Shown piece after piece: positions 15,101 through 30,100 of a DNA stretch of 64,000 nucleotides. How positions within the stretch are numbered: the stretch's first letter is position 1; every line of letters begins with the position of its first letter. The translations under genes and the position numbers were made by a program. The notes below the pieces were generated by a model. The model was not told the DNA's origin and ran no database searches. It was given only the letters and a program-made list of their open reading frames with translations. Location: NCBI RefSeq assembly GCF_032854445.1, contig NC_088302.1:45790521-45854520 (forward strand), read 5' to 3'. The DNA comes from Liolophura sinensis. Taxonomy: Eukaryota > Mollusca > Polyplacophora > Chitonida > Chitonidae.

Positions 15101-18100
15101 ACAAATCAACAGTCGCCAACCCTCACACAGCACCCACACTTGTACAAATCAACAGTCGCCAAACCTCACACAGCACCCACACAGTCTATACTGATCAACA
15201 GTAGCCAAACCCTCATTGGCACACTTGTTCTGATCAACAGTAGTCTAACCCTCATGTAACACACACTTGCAGAAATCAACAGTAGCCAATCCCCAAGTAG
15301 CACACTTATAATAATCAACAGTAACCAAACTCTAAATAAGCAAAAACTTATACTTATCACAGTAACCAAACCCTTCAAGTAGCACAAAACATATACTGAT
15401 CAAGTGACCAAATCCTCATGTAACAAAACACTTGCACAGATCAGCAGTAGCTAAACCCTCAGACACACTTTCTAATATACTGATCAACTATAGTCCAACA
15501 TGTGAGTAGTTGATACTTATCAACAGTTAGCAGCCAAACTCTTCAAGTAACACACATGCATACAATCATGAATTTCGAGTTATTCATGTCAATGTCTTAC
15601 AATATGTACCAAATGAAGCATGTCAAATGTTGAAAAATGAGGTGTTCATTTTACCCCCCTTTCCTGACAGATGATACTGTAACATGAATTTTTTTCCCAC
15701 CACCTGCACCTATAAAACTCATTATTGGGTCATCAAAGTATGTATGTATGCTCGGGGTTTTACATTGAACTTAACAATGTGGATGAAACGTGTTTGTACA
15801 TATACTGTATCATCTTGTGGCTGGTAGAGTCTGTGCCACCAAATTGCTGCTTCCACTCAATTATCGTGCCGAAGATACCCAACCAGTCACATTATACCGA
15901 AACTGGGCCAACCAGTCCTGTTTCCTTGTTCTAAACCTCTCAGCTCTGAGCACCAAGGGAGGCGAAGTTGTCAGAGCAAATTGTTTGCGGTATGACCCAA
16001 AATATGTAACAGTTATACATCAACTGTTACTTTCTACCTCAGACCTATGAGTTAACAGCTTAGTTCTTAGAATGTTCCCAGCTTCCAAACTATGATTAAA
16101 AGAAAAACAGGTCCTGATTACTGAAGCAAGAGTACAGGTTTGGTACTCTGACAAAGCAGTTTGGCATGATGAAACAAATCTCAGGGCCTATTTTTTGCTG
16201 CACTCAAGAATATTCACTTTTCACGACGGCTGTCAATCTAATAGTTGGAGGAAACTGGCGCACACTAAGAAAAACTCTGCGTTGGCAAGCAAGTGAAAAA
16301 CAGTGAGGCACAGCTTTCTCCAACCAGAACCAGCTCAATACTTGTCACATTAGCAGGATGCTTTCAACGATAACAAACTTCTTCCATGACCACCTAAATG
16401 CCCATTTAAGTGCTGTCGACTACCACAGTGCTGAGAACAGTGCAGGCAGAGGTGTCAAGGGCTCCCCATCTCCAATGGTGGGATTAAACCATTGCCTCCT
16501 GTGATCTCAGACCTAACACTTGGTCATGAATGTATGGGTCTGTATCCTTAGTAAATCCATTTGTGTTTCACACACACCGCAAATGTATAACTACTGTGTG
16601 GTTAGACACGGTGTTTCAGCGTAACTATACTGTGCAGCATAAAATTACATGTGAGGTGTGACCTGCCTAGAAGGCAGGACCACTGTTTCTTATGGAGCTT
16701 TACCTATTCAGAAAGACAGAGGGCGTGTTACACGTAATTAGAGTGCACTGCCATGTGTATTGCAATTATTGTCAGGGAATACACTGAGTAGATATAATTT
16801 TTCAACACTGATAAAATCGAGATCAGGAAAACACTGGCTCAAGTAAATCCACTGCCCTACTAAGGTATCCAGCCAGACTGGAAGGGCTTGCTTGTTAGAG
16901 CCTAGTCATAATTACATGGGAAGAGCTTGCTTGTTAGAGTCTAGTCATAACTACATTGGAAGAGCTTGCTTACTAGAGTCTAGACAATGACTGCACTTAG
17001 GTTTCGAAACACTTGATTCGTCTTTCAGTACAATATACTACAAAAGTTGTGTGTTTCTGTGAAAAATCATTCACTACATACATGTATAACAAGACTCTAA
17101 AAAGTGAGTCGTTCACATATGGCTGGATAGCTCAGATGGTAGAAACCATAGGGCACTATAAGTCGTGAGTTTGAGTCTCACGCAAGTCTCAATTTATCAT
17201 ATTTGAAAAGTATTTCACAAAAGTCGACAAACTGAATTTCTGTTAGTGATTTGAAGCAGCTAAATGTGAAATGTGTGAGAACAAAAAAAAATCCAGGTGA
17301 AGAAAATGTTTCTGCACCAAGACCTTATTAATATAACAGGAGTATTGATACTGGGCACTTACACCATTACATCAGCTACTGACTGAATATTAGTGATGAT
17401 ATAGCCATTAACTTCAACAAATCAATCAAGATGGAAAAAAAATCTTCATTGTTGACTGCAATGATTACAAGTAACCTGAAAGTGAAATAATACCTAAGAA
17501 ATATAAAGCAAGCATCAGTGTAAATTTGAAAATTTATTTTATAATACTTATTTGATATTTCACTTATGTGACCAGTGGATTGAAAAATTAGAAATCTAAT
17601 ATTTGAATTCGGTTGTGAGATTTTTAGGTGTCAAACTTAATTTTTATCCAATTTGACATTTTTAATGATGGAATAGCCCTTTTCTGTGAATGAGCAGACA
17701 TCACAAAAGAAAACATCACAGGAATTTGATCCAAACGTGAAAATGTACAGTGTGTAAGGACAAAAATTCAGTTTCACATCACTGGTACCCAACAATATCA
17801 ATATGGTCCATGAAGTAAACCATATAATTCAAGTTTTTAACTGCAGCAAGAAAAGTGTACAAAAAATTAAAGAAACACAGTTTTGGGTTTTTTTTCCCAC
17901 TGATGCTTACTTATTTTTGGGGCATTTTTTTTTTTTTACTTCTTTTACACAAGGAACATTATTCACTTGTGTTACAGCAAGATCCCACCACCAGTTGATC
18001 CACATTTTGTTTTCAATGAACAAAATTAAGATCTCAAGAAAACAACAAATGAACTAGTAATATTTCAAATCCAGTTAAAATAATTTATTTTATGTACAAA

Positions 18101-21100
18101 TATCACTTGCATTGTTTGCATAAACAAATATAATTGATGGCAACTTCAGACAAAAATATTGAACTGTCCTGAACTTTTAGAGCTTGTGAAGTATGCACTA
18201 AATGTAACTCTACATTAAATCAAATTAACTTTCACATAAAATGCAGAAAACTTAAATCACAGCTAAAATCAATCAATATTCAATAAGGATCAATGCGGAT
18301 CAAACTGGTGGAGGGATTACTGGCTGCATTTTTTGACTAAACAGCTTTCTTAAAACATTAAAGGAACACAAAGTAATGGGCTGGGGGACAATCTGAAATT
18401 TTAAGGAAGTAGAGTTCAAAAGAAGAATCATACAAAGAATGACTGAACGGAAATAGCTGCAACTGCAATGGAAAGAAAATTTGGTATTATTGTCTTGTTT
18501 TCCCTCAACATGGATCAATAAGAACTTCTAAAGTCATTAATTATGGTTTCACCTAATTTTCTAGGGCAATTTTTGTGTGACATTTTATGCAGTACAGTCA
18601 GAAAGTCTACATAAAATACTACTGTAAACCAACAAACCTCCAACCAGAATTTCTTATTGATCCCTATTGTAAAAACTAACTTTTCCAAGACATTCAACAC
18701 TAATAATGACAGTTATTTCAGAAATTTTGAGATGTTATTTTCAGACTGTACAATACCTTATAAGCATAGACTCTACAGTAAAATATCATTTCATTCATAC
18801 TACATCACATGGCAGTGAAAAAACAACTGATCTACTTTTATATCTTGGAAGCAGCCACTACTCGCAGTGGAACGTAATGCTTTAATAAAGGCCAACTTAT
18901 ATTGCTACCCAGAGAAACCCCCAAATTTTCATCCAAAGAGTAACAGCATATTATACACTCACCTAAAGCCCCTTCACACATCACTAACAATTGAATAAAT
19001 AAAAGAATCTTGTTTAAAATGGTTAGAGAAGCATAACACTATCCACCTGGTTCCAATAAACACCGATAATAGGCAAAATGTAACAAATATGCAACCGGGA
19101 AAGCGATGCCTTATACTTAGTTTTAATCATCAATATCTGCACACTAGTCAAAAAAATTCTCTTAAATTATTTTGAAAGAAACACAATAAATAAATATAAC
19201 CGGGTAAATGCTGAGAAGTGGATTACTGTAATGTCTAGCTGTTTAAGTAAAAATGCCCGTTTTAAAGTGAATGTGGAGAGAATACCCATGGATGTTTGTG
19301 ATCATCAAAAAAATTACATCTTGAAAAAATATTTAATAAACCTCATTCTGTGTTAAAGGGATACAGAATCGATGCTGATTGACAGTGGAGATAGAGTTTC
19401 TAGGGTTAAATCTTGCAACCTTGGCCACACTTGAATAAATGTACCATTCATAATTTCAGCTCGGGCAAGGCACAGCCTGGACTTGCCTATCTCTCACACC
19501 AGTCAATCAGAATCAATTCTGTATCCCTTTAAGCAGAAACCTACATGGTAGAATTCTGGCTCACACTGAATAAACTAACAACACCATCCCCTTGTTTTCC
19601 TACATATGTAGCAATATAAATTGGCCCACTATACTTCACGGAGGTCATCCACAATTCTCAACACATTACTTCTGACACCAGGAGTTCATTTTACATGAGA
19701 TCATGTCATTTTTCTGGGACTAAACACCATTTCTGGCTGTAAAGCTGTCTCATTTCCACAAGACTAATGTATGTATGCTAATACGTCTATAACTGACAAA
19801 CAAGGCCAAACATACCATGAAACTAGCATGACATTAAAACCAGCACAAGGCCATAAATTAAGCACAAGGCCTTGCAGACCACCTCTGCAACTATATGTAT
19901 TGTACATTTTGCACTACCTGCCATTTCAGACAAAAGGACATTTCAGACCTAGATCTGTTGAGATTGTGAATGACCTCAGATTTCTAAAATGTGACAAAAC
20001 AATAATATATACATCAGCATGCCCTGAGGAATGAAGCCTTCTCCTCGACCCAATGACAACCGCTGTGCGTGAGCTAGCCAGGTCCCTGGGGCTGACATTT
20101 CGTTGGTGAGAAAGACGGTGAATGGCCTGAGATGAAGAGACAAAGTTTAGATGATCTGTGGCGGAGGGTAACTTTTCTTCGTAGACCTGGAGGCAGGAGG
20201 TGGCGGTTCAGGTGGACTGGGACTAACAAGACTACCAAAACTGAAACACGACAGAAATACATGTACCAGTCAGAGTTCCCTCACAGGCATACCTGCACCA
20301 AGTCTCACAAAACCATATACACAAATCACCTCAGTTTACATAATTTCACATCACTGATATCAGTGATGTAATGGTGCAAAAGTGTAATACTATGGGTTAC
20401 TTGTGTTCATGCTAGTCAGTCTACAGTAAACAACCACATAAAACCTTAATGTATGGTTGGGCTAACAGTTTCTTTGGAAATAACTATTGCACTACAAATA
20501 AATACTGTGAAACTTGTAGCAGAATTTAGGAATGAAATCACCTGAAAATATCTTGATTCTTTAACCTTTCAAACATTACAGCACAGTACAAAAACTTACT
20601 CAACTGATGTTAAATACAGGTTTATTGCTCCAATATATTTTCCATACTTTGCTGAAGTCTGAGGGCTCAGAGCAAAATTGGTCTCCAATAAAACTTGTTA
20701 TGTTGCGAACGGTTGAAGAATTAAGGCTGTGTGTTTATCTACTCGTAAGTCAATGAATATTGTACATGTAAGTCCATTACTGGGAAGAAAGGAATAATTC
20801 ACAGAATGACCTTAAATTTGTACATTTTCATCTTTCTTTATGACAGTAGTCCAAGATGTTTTCAGATCACTGCTACTTCATCTCTAAATATAACTAAGAA
20901 ATGCTCAATGTAATTCAAATCTCTGTTTTCTCCGTGTAAAAAAAAAAATCTTGTGTGTTAGATGTACAAACAACTGAGACATGCATACATGTCTGTCTAA
21001 CAGTACCTTTAAAGTCACATGTTAGTGAGGGCTAGGGACATGGGTGAAGTGTAGAAGTGAGGGGAATAACATGAACTGAGACACATGTAAAATGAAATAA

Positions 21101-24100
21101 GAACTGTGAAGAGGACATCTGAGAGTGTCTTATACAAGCTACATTGAGTGTCAGACACTGGGAATTGTCATGATCACAATGTCTTCTGCATGATTTATTC
21201 TACACATTTTTTTTCAATGATGTTATGTCCATCAAACTATTCAATGCTGCTGTATTTTCTTAGCACAATCTCCCCCCAAAAAATACACAAACCCACACCA
21301 GTAAAGGTCTGCTTGATTCTCACAAACCTCTTTCAACACACCACAAAATACCCTGATTCCGAGCTGGACTAACCACCTATGCAAATAACAACATCAAACT
21401 AAATCTGGTGGTCTCACACCGCACAGCACCCATTTGACTTATTTGGACATTTAGTAAAATCCATCATTTTCATTTTAATACCAGATACACTTTCACGTCC
21501 ATATCCAAATTTTATAAGGGACAACTATGTTAGTAGGAAGAGCAGTGTGAGAACTGCCAAAAAACATCTTTATGAGTGAATGTTAACTAAATACAAAACC
21601 TGAAAACAGGTCATTATGGTGACCCTTCGTTTTGTACCCTGTAAACTCACCAACATCTACATAACCATAGCCAAGCCCTATTATAGCTCACTTCCATGTA
21701 AGCCTGAAGAAAATAACATGATTAAATCCCACATGCATTTAGAAGCAAGAAACTCAAATTACATGGTAAAAAATACTGAAAGAAGTACATGTCTTCAAAG
21801 ATACTCAGAAATTTTGAATGCTTCTCTTGGTGTACCTAAAGTTGGCTATGTAGTCTGGTAATAGCATTTCTGGCACAACTGACTTATTGACTATAAACAC
21901 GGCATCTGTGTCACACCTGGAAACAGTATAGGTATTAAGCAATGTTCCAATATTTGCTTCAGTCTCTCAAACTTTCAAAACTCTTAAAATCTTCTTCCTG
22001 GGCCCAGGATCAGGAGGTTGTCCTATACTAAGGTCTGCCTTAATCTTTATTACACTAAAATATGCATTATCCTCCAGAATTTTCATTTCTATACCAAGTG
22101 CTACCTGAGACTTTTAAAACTAAATTGAAAATTAGTGTTCAAGTTAAAATCTAAGAATTGTAATCTTTAGGCATAAAACTGCATATATTCAAGTGTCTTA
22201 AATATTGTAGTAATCACTACAGAATACAATGGACTGTCTAGAAATGCAGCATTGTTGTACATTTAAGTAGGGAATGCAGCCTCAGGGACACAGAGGGCAT
22301 TTTAAAGGGTGAAAGCTGGTTATACTTACAAACTCCATATGGTGGACTTTTTCTTGGGGACAAGTTCTGGGTGTTCCCGAGAGGCTCGGATCATTTCCGT
22401 CCACCGCACAGCCTCCTGTAGCTCCATCAGCCTTTCCTTGTACTGGTTCCTCTCCATCAGCACCCGGGCCATCTCCACACGAGTGAACCGCTTACGCTGG
22501 GCCATGGGCACGTCATCCTAAAGTACAGACAGCGCACACATGAGTGCTTGGGGTATAATGTCGTACTTAACAATTTTTCAGTCATACGACAGCAAAGGAG
22601 TCCCTTGAGTGCATGTAATGTGCCTCCTTGTTGTAGGACGGATTCCCACCACTCTTTTATCTGGTGCTGCTTCACTTAGACAACTTTCCATTCATATATT
22701 CCTTACCTACTTGTCTAATTCCTTATCTCATTTTACAAAAAAAAAACAACACATGTTTTATATTGTAATGCTTCCAACATGTGATGAATTGGTGCTTAGC
22801 CCTAGGTGAAGTCCTACTCATAATTTCATCCAAATTGGTGCACAAGTTTTTCCATAAAGCTGCCAAAGACAGGCAAATGAAACACGGTACAGAATGATCA
22901 AATGTTAAAGCTGGATACAACCTGAACTGTGGAATGTCTGCCCTAATACATAATAAAAAATAAACTTGTGCACTACAATTAACAAGTAAAAGGAACTACT
23001 GATAGTTGTGGCTTACCTCCCCTTCTGCCTGTGCCTCCTGGCTTTTCTTCTCCAACTCCTCCTTGGTTTTCTTCAGGTCCTCCTCCAGCTGAGTAATGCG
23101 AAGCTGTAGACGACTCTTCACAGCCTGAAGGGAGGTAATCTCTTCTCGCAAGATCTCCTGCTCACTGTGGTACAAAGATCACAAGCAATAAGTCACTACA
23201 TGTCATTACTTCTGCATCTTATACAGGAGTGTGAATCAAAACAGATAAAGGCATCACACAGCTTATGTGGCATCTGATATTAACACTTTTCAAGATATTT
23301 CAAGTTCCATTTCAACCCAAATTCAAAAACCCTTCATTAACCTATAAACTTCTTTTGAAGTCCGGGGTCAAGTTGGCTTCATGTTTAGTGAGTAAGGTGT
23401 TGAATTTTCACAAATAGTTTCCCATAAAAATAACCAAGCATGCATTATATAGAAGTATCCATGCTGTCAGGATTCAAGAACAAACTTCTACAATTCTCAT
23501 TAAATTCCAGTGTACAACTAAATAGATGTACACTTAAAAATTCCCGACTTTTTCAGGGTCTTCAATAGTTTAAAAACTTTCAAGAACCTGTGGGACCCAA
23601 ACAGATAACATATCAGCAACAGGAAAACAAGGTTATAGGATCTGATACCCAGTCAGCTGAGGTTTGTTGATGATAATCATCCTTAATAAAAGTGGGTTAC
23701 ATGTTGAAAGTTTTCACTTATCGTATTGTAAACCTCATTTTTGTATTACCTTGTAAGCTCATCCACTTTGGCAATTAAATCATCCTTCACAATATTAAGA
23801 GCATTCCTAGGAAAAAACAGAGCAGAAAAAAATTGAAAGAAAGGCAAAAGCACACAAATTTATTTCAAAAAGACTTTAAAAAAATTATAGTGTGAATGTG
23901 GAAACAGCAAATAAAGGGCTATACATGTATATACTTTCAGAACACAGGTTTAAAGTTTTATAACAAAGGATTAAACATTTTGATTAAAGATGTTAAAAGG
24001 GGCCTTTTCATAGCTTGCTGCAAGTGGTTGGACTGCATACCACACATGGACTTGTTGAAGAAAGTTACAACCTTTGGGTGTTCACCACAACTAAGCATCA

Positions 24101-27100
24101 TTGCAAACACTTCACACAGTCAGCAGATGAAGGTTAGTGGAATGCTAGAAGCCTGTCTGGTGAGCAATACCAGTGAGCAAACAGCAACCTACCAAAAAAA
24201 CTTTAACCTGATTTCCAGTCAAGATGTGTAATTTGGGTGGCTCTGGTCCCGGAATCATGAAGAGATCTTTAGCCTTGAGTCAAAATTTCAAACCCTTATA
24301 AAACTGTTATTTCTTTTGTAACAAACGCAAAAAATTGCTTGGCAACGTAAGTTCTGGATAAGTTACACGTATTGTTCAACAAATTTGACTTAATATAACG
24401 GAATGGAGCATACCAAATTTAATTGTTGAAGTTTTGACTTAAATCTAAGATTGCTTCGTTATCCCAAGGCCCCAAGCATCAAGGCTTTAAGGTTATAGAG
24501 ACGTGCCATACTTACTTCGTTGCCAGTAACTCTGTGTTCTCCAGGATTAAATTCTCCACCTCCTTCCCCATACCGACTAGAAAAGAAACCATGGAACGTT
24601 AGTTATCAGCTAAAACTACACAATGATCAAGTCATTAATCATACCAATCTGAAGATTACAACCCTATTGCATTACACATATTACTTCAGACATACACACT
24701 GCAAAACAATTAGACCTACTGCACAAAGCTAAATAAATGAATAGATTGCTTTTTTGTCTCATTACCAACAACAGTGATGCACATGACCGTTAATCCCATA
24801 TCCATAAATGGCCTTGTACATTCTGACCTCCATGCACATGCCTGAATAGCACATAACCAATTCATTATAGTCAAACAGATTACAAGAATCACAATACACT
24901 AAAATTTCAAAACGGATATATATAAAGACAAACAGGCACAACACTTACATTTCTCACAACCTTTTCGACATTTACTTTTTCCATAACTAACATGCATCCA
25001 CTTGTTTTATACTATCTTCACACATGATAAAGTAATATTTACTTTATCCGCTGAATGGTAAATTATTCGCTAAAATGTAATAAAGTAGCAGTCACATTGA
25101 TAAGAGCTCAGATCAGAACATCCACATGTTTAAGCATTCTCAACATCTTCAAATTAATACGCAGTTGCACATCTTCATGACTGAACTTAACGCAAACTAT
25201 TTCAAGCTGTTAACAATGGTCAAAATTTCCCACAGGGATCCTCCCTGGCTTATTTGGCTTAAGCGCTGTTCTTGCCACTGCCTGTCAGCCCCTGACCAGT
25301 AAGGTCACGTGCTCAAAGCTAGCTCCAGCTGGTTCAACTGCCGCTTTCAGTTAAGAGATTCATCAAGTCCCTGGCAAGGGGCTGTTGTTAACACTTGCCA
25401 CTTGAGTTTGCCACTACACCCACAAACCTGACTCTCATAGTATAAGTTAAAAATTCTTGAGTACGGCATTTAACAAAATATTGATAAAATTGGCAAAAAA
25501 TATTTCCATTTGACATAAGCTTGGTTCACTTTGAAATGAACAATATTAGAACTACATGTATATTCAAAGTAACAGTGTTACATCAGTCAACACTTTTAGA
25601 ATTAGGAAAGAAGAGTACACAAAGGTGGAGTCCTCTTACCAAAGAAGTTGTCACTGACTGTAAGGTCCAGGCAGGAAGCAGAAATTAATAAGAAAGGATT
25701 AGTTGTGGGTTACACACAAACACTGGTTTGATTGGCTGAAATCACCCCTCTGCAATGACTGAAAACACTTCAAACTTTAATCTATATGCAAAAAGAGCAA
25801 CACAGGACTGTGTTGCAATTACAAGAACTGTGGAATTACCACAGGAGGCCACAAATGGCATTGCTCTGTTCATCAACTCCAGTTGTTCATCCAGAATTGC
25901 AAGTGTGTACATGTGCACGTAGCATATGCATGTGTATATGTTGAAGCAGATAAATTTCAGCCAACCACACCGATGTCTATCAGTTTACATAAATATATGA
26001 ATTCTACACCCAAGCACAGACACACACATATACATGTATATTAAACATGCTAATAAATTTTTCAAGTATACCACATGGAATTGACATTACAGTGTCCATA
26101 ATTATCAGTTTGCAGTGAAGTTGCAAATTACTTGTCACTAATTTTACGTGTCAATCTATTTTCATGCCTAACATCCAATTTTTACACATGTAGTTCATAA
26201 ATTCTCTTTTCAAAGCCAAAAGATTGAAGTGTATATTCTGTGCAGTTTACTCAGTTTCTTACTTTTGCTGCCTGTACTGAAGCCAATATTGTTCTGAGTA
26301 CTAATGGTACCAGCAACATGTGTTTAATTACATCTACTGTGTAGGCCCAAAATTAAGAACACAAATATAAATGACCTCAGTGGACAATTTCCTCTTCGCT
26401 ATAAATGTGCCGATATTAACAAACAAATAGAGTGGTTTTATACCATAAGATCTTGTCATAAGGTTAATAGGTTGTAAGTTCTGATGAATGGGGAGCAACA
26501 AATAAGTAATTTTTGGACACATGATTATTGTGGTATTCTAAGTGACCCAGAAATATTCAAAATAGATAACAGCAGAATACCATACCCGGAGTACAGCAAC
26601 ACAGCAAGGAAAGATAGATATATATGTATATATATGCTTTGTTTGGAAAAATACAACCACGTCAAAATGAGTCTATTTCCAATACTAACATGATTGTTAA
26701 AGCTCAGCAAAGAGGTACATATATATGAGTACAGCTTGTTCAAGATAGAATTTTACAGTGTAAATGTGTTTAAGAATGAAGCAGAAAGAAAACAAAACAT
26801 TTGCCTACCAATTTCTCCCCCTTGTTCCCCATCATCTGAGCATGAACAAGGTGTTGAGGAAGCAAGTAAACACAAAAGGAACAGAAAAGAACAAAAGAGT
26901 AACATGCAATATCAATCAAAAACACGAAAAAATACATTAAAATCCATGCAAACACGAAAGACAACAGGCTAAATCCATCAACATGACTGTAGCTCCAAAT
27001 AACAATAGGCTCACAGATAGAAAAGTACATGTTGTCATATAATGGCTATTGAGAAATCAAGATTAATGATATTTTTTTTTGTGTGTAAGCAAAGATTCTC

Positions 27101-30100
27101 AAGATTTGGGTGGATGAAAAATGTGGAAAACCCCCTAATGCATTTCATCAAAGGAAGTAAACATGCTAAATCTGTTCAATGAAATGTCTGTTAACATCCA
27201 TAAACTTAACCTGTTGTTCCAAATCTACATACATGTAACAGAGTGATCTTGTCATTTCAACAAAACCATCAGGTGATGTCACAGGAAGGTACTTTTTAGT
27301 TGTTTTATTTTAAAAATGTGAAAAGCACAAAACTAACTCATCATTTTGTGGAACTTTTAAAAGATGTTAAGTTGCGGAAGTGACTTCTGAGAGACAGTGC
27401 TTTATCAATCATGCGGTGCAAGACAAACAACATTATTTCAAACTCAAAACTAGACATGACCCACACATAAATTAAACTAAAACTCAAAGATGCTGCAGTT
27501 CAGAAAGCAATCTATCAAACCTGAGCATTTCATAATCTGATCACAGGTCAGGTTGATTGTAACTAACATGATTTAGCCAAAATTTGAAATCAGCCCATCT
27601 TATTTTCAATTTTCTCTTACCTTCCCCATGTTAATTTTGTCAGAATAGGGCATCTCAAAGACAATGAGACACCCTTCTGGTTAAACTTATGCATACATGT
27701 ACACAGCCATGATAGTTACAATCTCTGGCACAGTGCCAAGGATATGTGACCATGAAGAACATCTTACCTGACGATGCATATTCACCGGGATGAACTTCTT
27801 TTCCTACAACCAACATACCAAGTAAAGTTAGAACACTACTGTTTTTTTATCTCGCCGAGAAGGGTTTAATTCTCAAGAATATTTCACTCATACATTGATG
27901 GACATGTATTTTTCCCCATACAAATCTCAGAGAAATTCACTGGAAATATCGTTGTGAGGAGATTGTATGATATGCTAGTAGCGACATACCTGTAGACAGA
28001 TGGTAAACTTTATTGAGTCTGGATATATCAATAATGCAGTGTGTCATGGACAGGACAGAAAAAAGTATAGGCCATACCTGTTATATCAGCACCAAAGTCA
28101 ACATCGCCGATGACATCAGGAGTGATTTCATCAAATAATGAGTCATTATTTCTCCTACAACACAGAAAGCCAAGCTTTTTTTGAGCTTACCTCCATATGT
28201 TTAACACAAGATGTACAAGTTTATCAACACTAACACATGTTCACTGAAAGCTAACATCAGCTTTTTTCTTCTTCAAAATAAAAACAAATTATTTTTAACT
28301 GATCTCCACAATGTCTGCTATCGTTTTGTTAGGATATTCTCCTGCTGAGATACGCGTTGACGCAGTAATTTCATTCCTCTGCAGCTTTAATTTGTTTGAA
28401 ATGTAAGACGTGCATAGAAGAGTGGAGATTCTGTGAGACTTTTATCACTGGATTGCTAACCCAGTATAACCAATAACCTAAACATGCCATATGACCTAGC
28501 AGGCCTTGTAGTTTACCTGGAGACTCTGTTAGGTGTAGAAGTTGACAACGATTCCTCCATCTCATCTAACTCTGGGGTTGAGGCCACAATGTCTGCTATT
28601 GTTTTGTCAACAGCTACAGACAGGAAATAGGAACTTTTTAGAATAGGCGAAGGCAAGCAGTGAACACAATCTAAAATGCTATGCATATCAAAATCACCAA
28701 ATTTTCTTATCACTGGTGCATTTAAATACTGTCAAGAGGCTCTTAGTGCTCTTAAATCCATAACATCATCAATATTGACGAATGAGCTCACGTGTTAAAT
28801 TATTTTGCAAATATAAGACTAACATTTTATTCATAATTTAAATTTAGTGAACTGTAAACATTGTGAACAGAACACTACAAGCATTGCAATAATGAAATTT
28901 GTAACACAACTCTATAAAATGTTTAAAATACAAGTACCACTACACTGAATGCTACATATAGCTGCTATAATATAGCTAAATGTTCATTTAGCTTTCACCA
29001 AACCCATGCATCTAATATTAATACGTCACTAACTCTTGTCAGTTTCTTGCACAAACACATGTACATGTACATCCATAATAGCAGCAGACACCGAGCCAAC
29101 ATTGTAAACAAGATAGTATAACAAAAGATTAAACCTTTTTATGAAAGCATCAGTTTACCAATGTCTGTAGTTGCAATTTCTGACCATATCTGATTGATGT
29201 TTCAATGAGCTAGTAATTCAATGTAGTGTCATCATAAAATGTGGGTCCACTGATAATACTGCTAAATTCCGATAGCAGGCTGTCAACTCTCTGACATCTC
29301 TGATGAAACTGTTTTGTGCAATGTAACATTTAACGACATATGTGTTTGCTGTAGATTTCAAAGAGACCTGAATCTAAACACTTATGAAGGAAGAAAGGTA
29401 CATTTATGACTTTCATGATAGCATGTACAAGTACTGACATTCTGTAACATGTAAGGCTTTAAAGATATCTGTGCTGACACCATCCTGCTACATGAACATA
29501 CAACGTCAATCAAACCATCTTGTAGAATATGATGTTTTATAGTATTTTGTGTTGACACTACCTGCAGCATGCGACGTTCTAAAGATACTCTGTCTTGGTA
29601 CTGCCTCTTAGTGTCAAGGTCTCAAAAGACATCCAGAGCCACTATAATCATAATGAGGCATATATATGTACTAAATGCATCATGTGTGTTGACACCATCC
29701 TGTAACATGTATAACTTTAAAAATATCTGTGTGTGTGTGTTAGCTGTGAAATTTTCAAGATATCTAAGTTAATACAGCTATGTAGCACCCTTCAGTGTGG
29801 ATATCCTCACATGTGGATCCTGGACAGCACCTGACTCACCTGACATTTGTAACACCGGTACATGCACTTCAACTGACTCCAGGAAATCTCCAGACTCCAC
29901 TAAAGTTTGAATGTTTCCACTTTTTGTTGCATCTACAGTTGCAGACACTGACAAGTTCTTCTCACCAACAGTTCTATCATGCTTTTTTCTCAGAACAACT
30001 TGTGAGTCTGCACTTGACTCTACTGAATTTGTCTCTAATACCATGCCTTCACTGGCAACAGGCACTGATTTGTTGGAATCAATCTCTGGATTTGACTGGT

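Larger units (their letters stand above)
13493..20172 (-). other. MAPK8IP3: Largest JIP intron (exons 16-17), repeat-rich
   Basis: 6.7 kb carrying two MITEs, a minisatellite, a 40-bp triplication, SINE pieces and a tRNA-like fragment. Between 17200 and 19350 only AT-rich sequence was seen. Confidence 0.75.

Noticed and set aside
17118-17195. Functional tRNA gene
   Set aside because: Stems cannot be paired and no clear anticodon loop is present.
20074-20262. 62-codon frame overlapping JIP exon 16
   Set aside because: Shifted by one base from the frame giving the conserved FFGSL and STKK residues.
22326-22675. Other-frame open readings over JIP exon 15
   Set aside because: Shadows of the RH2 coding exon.
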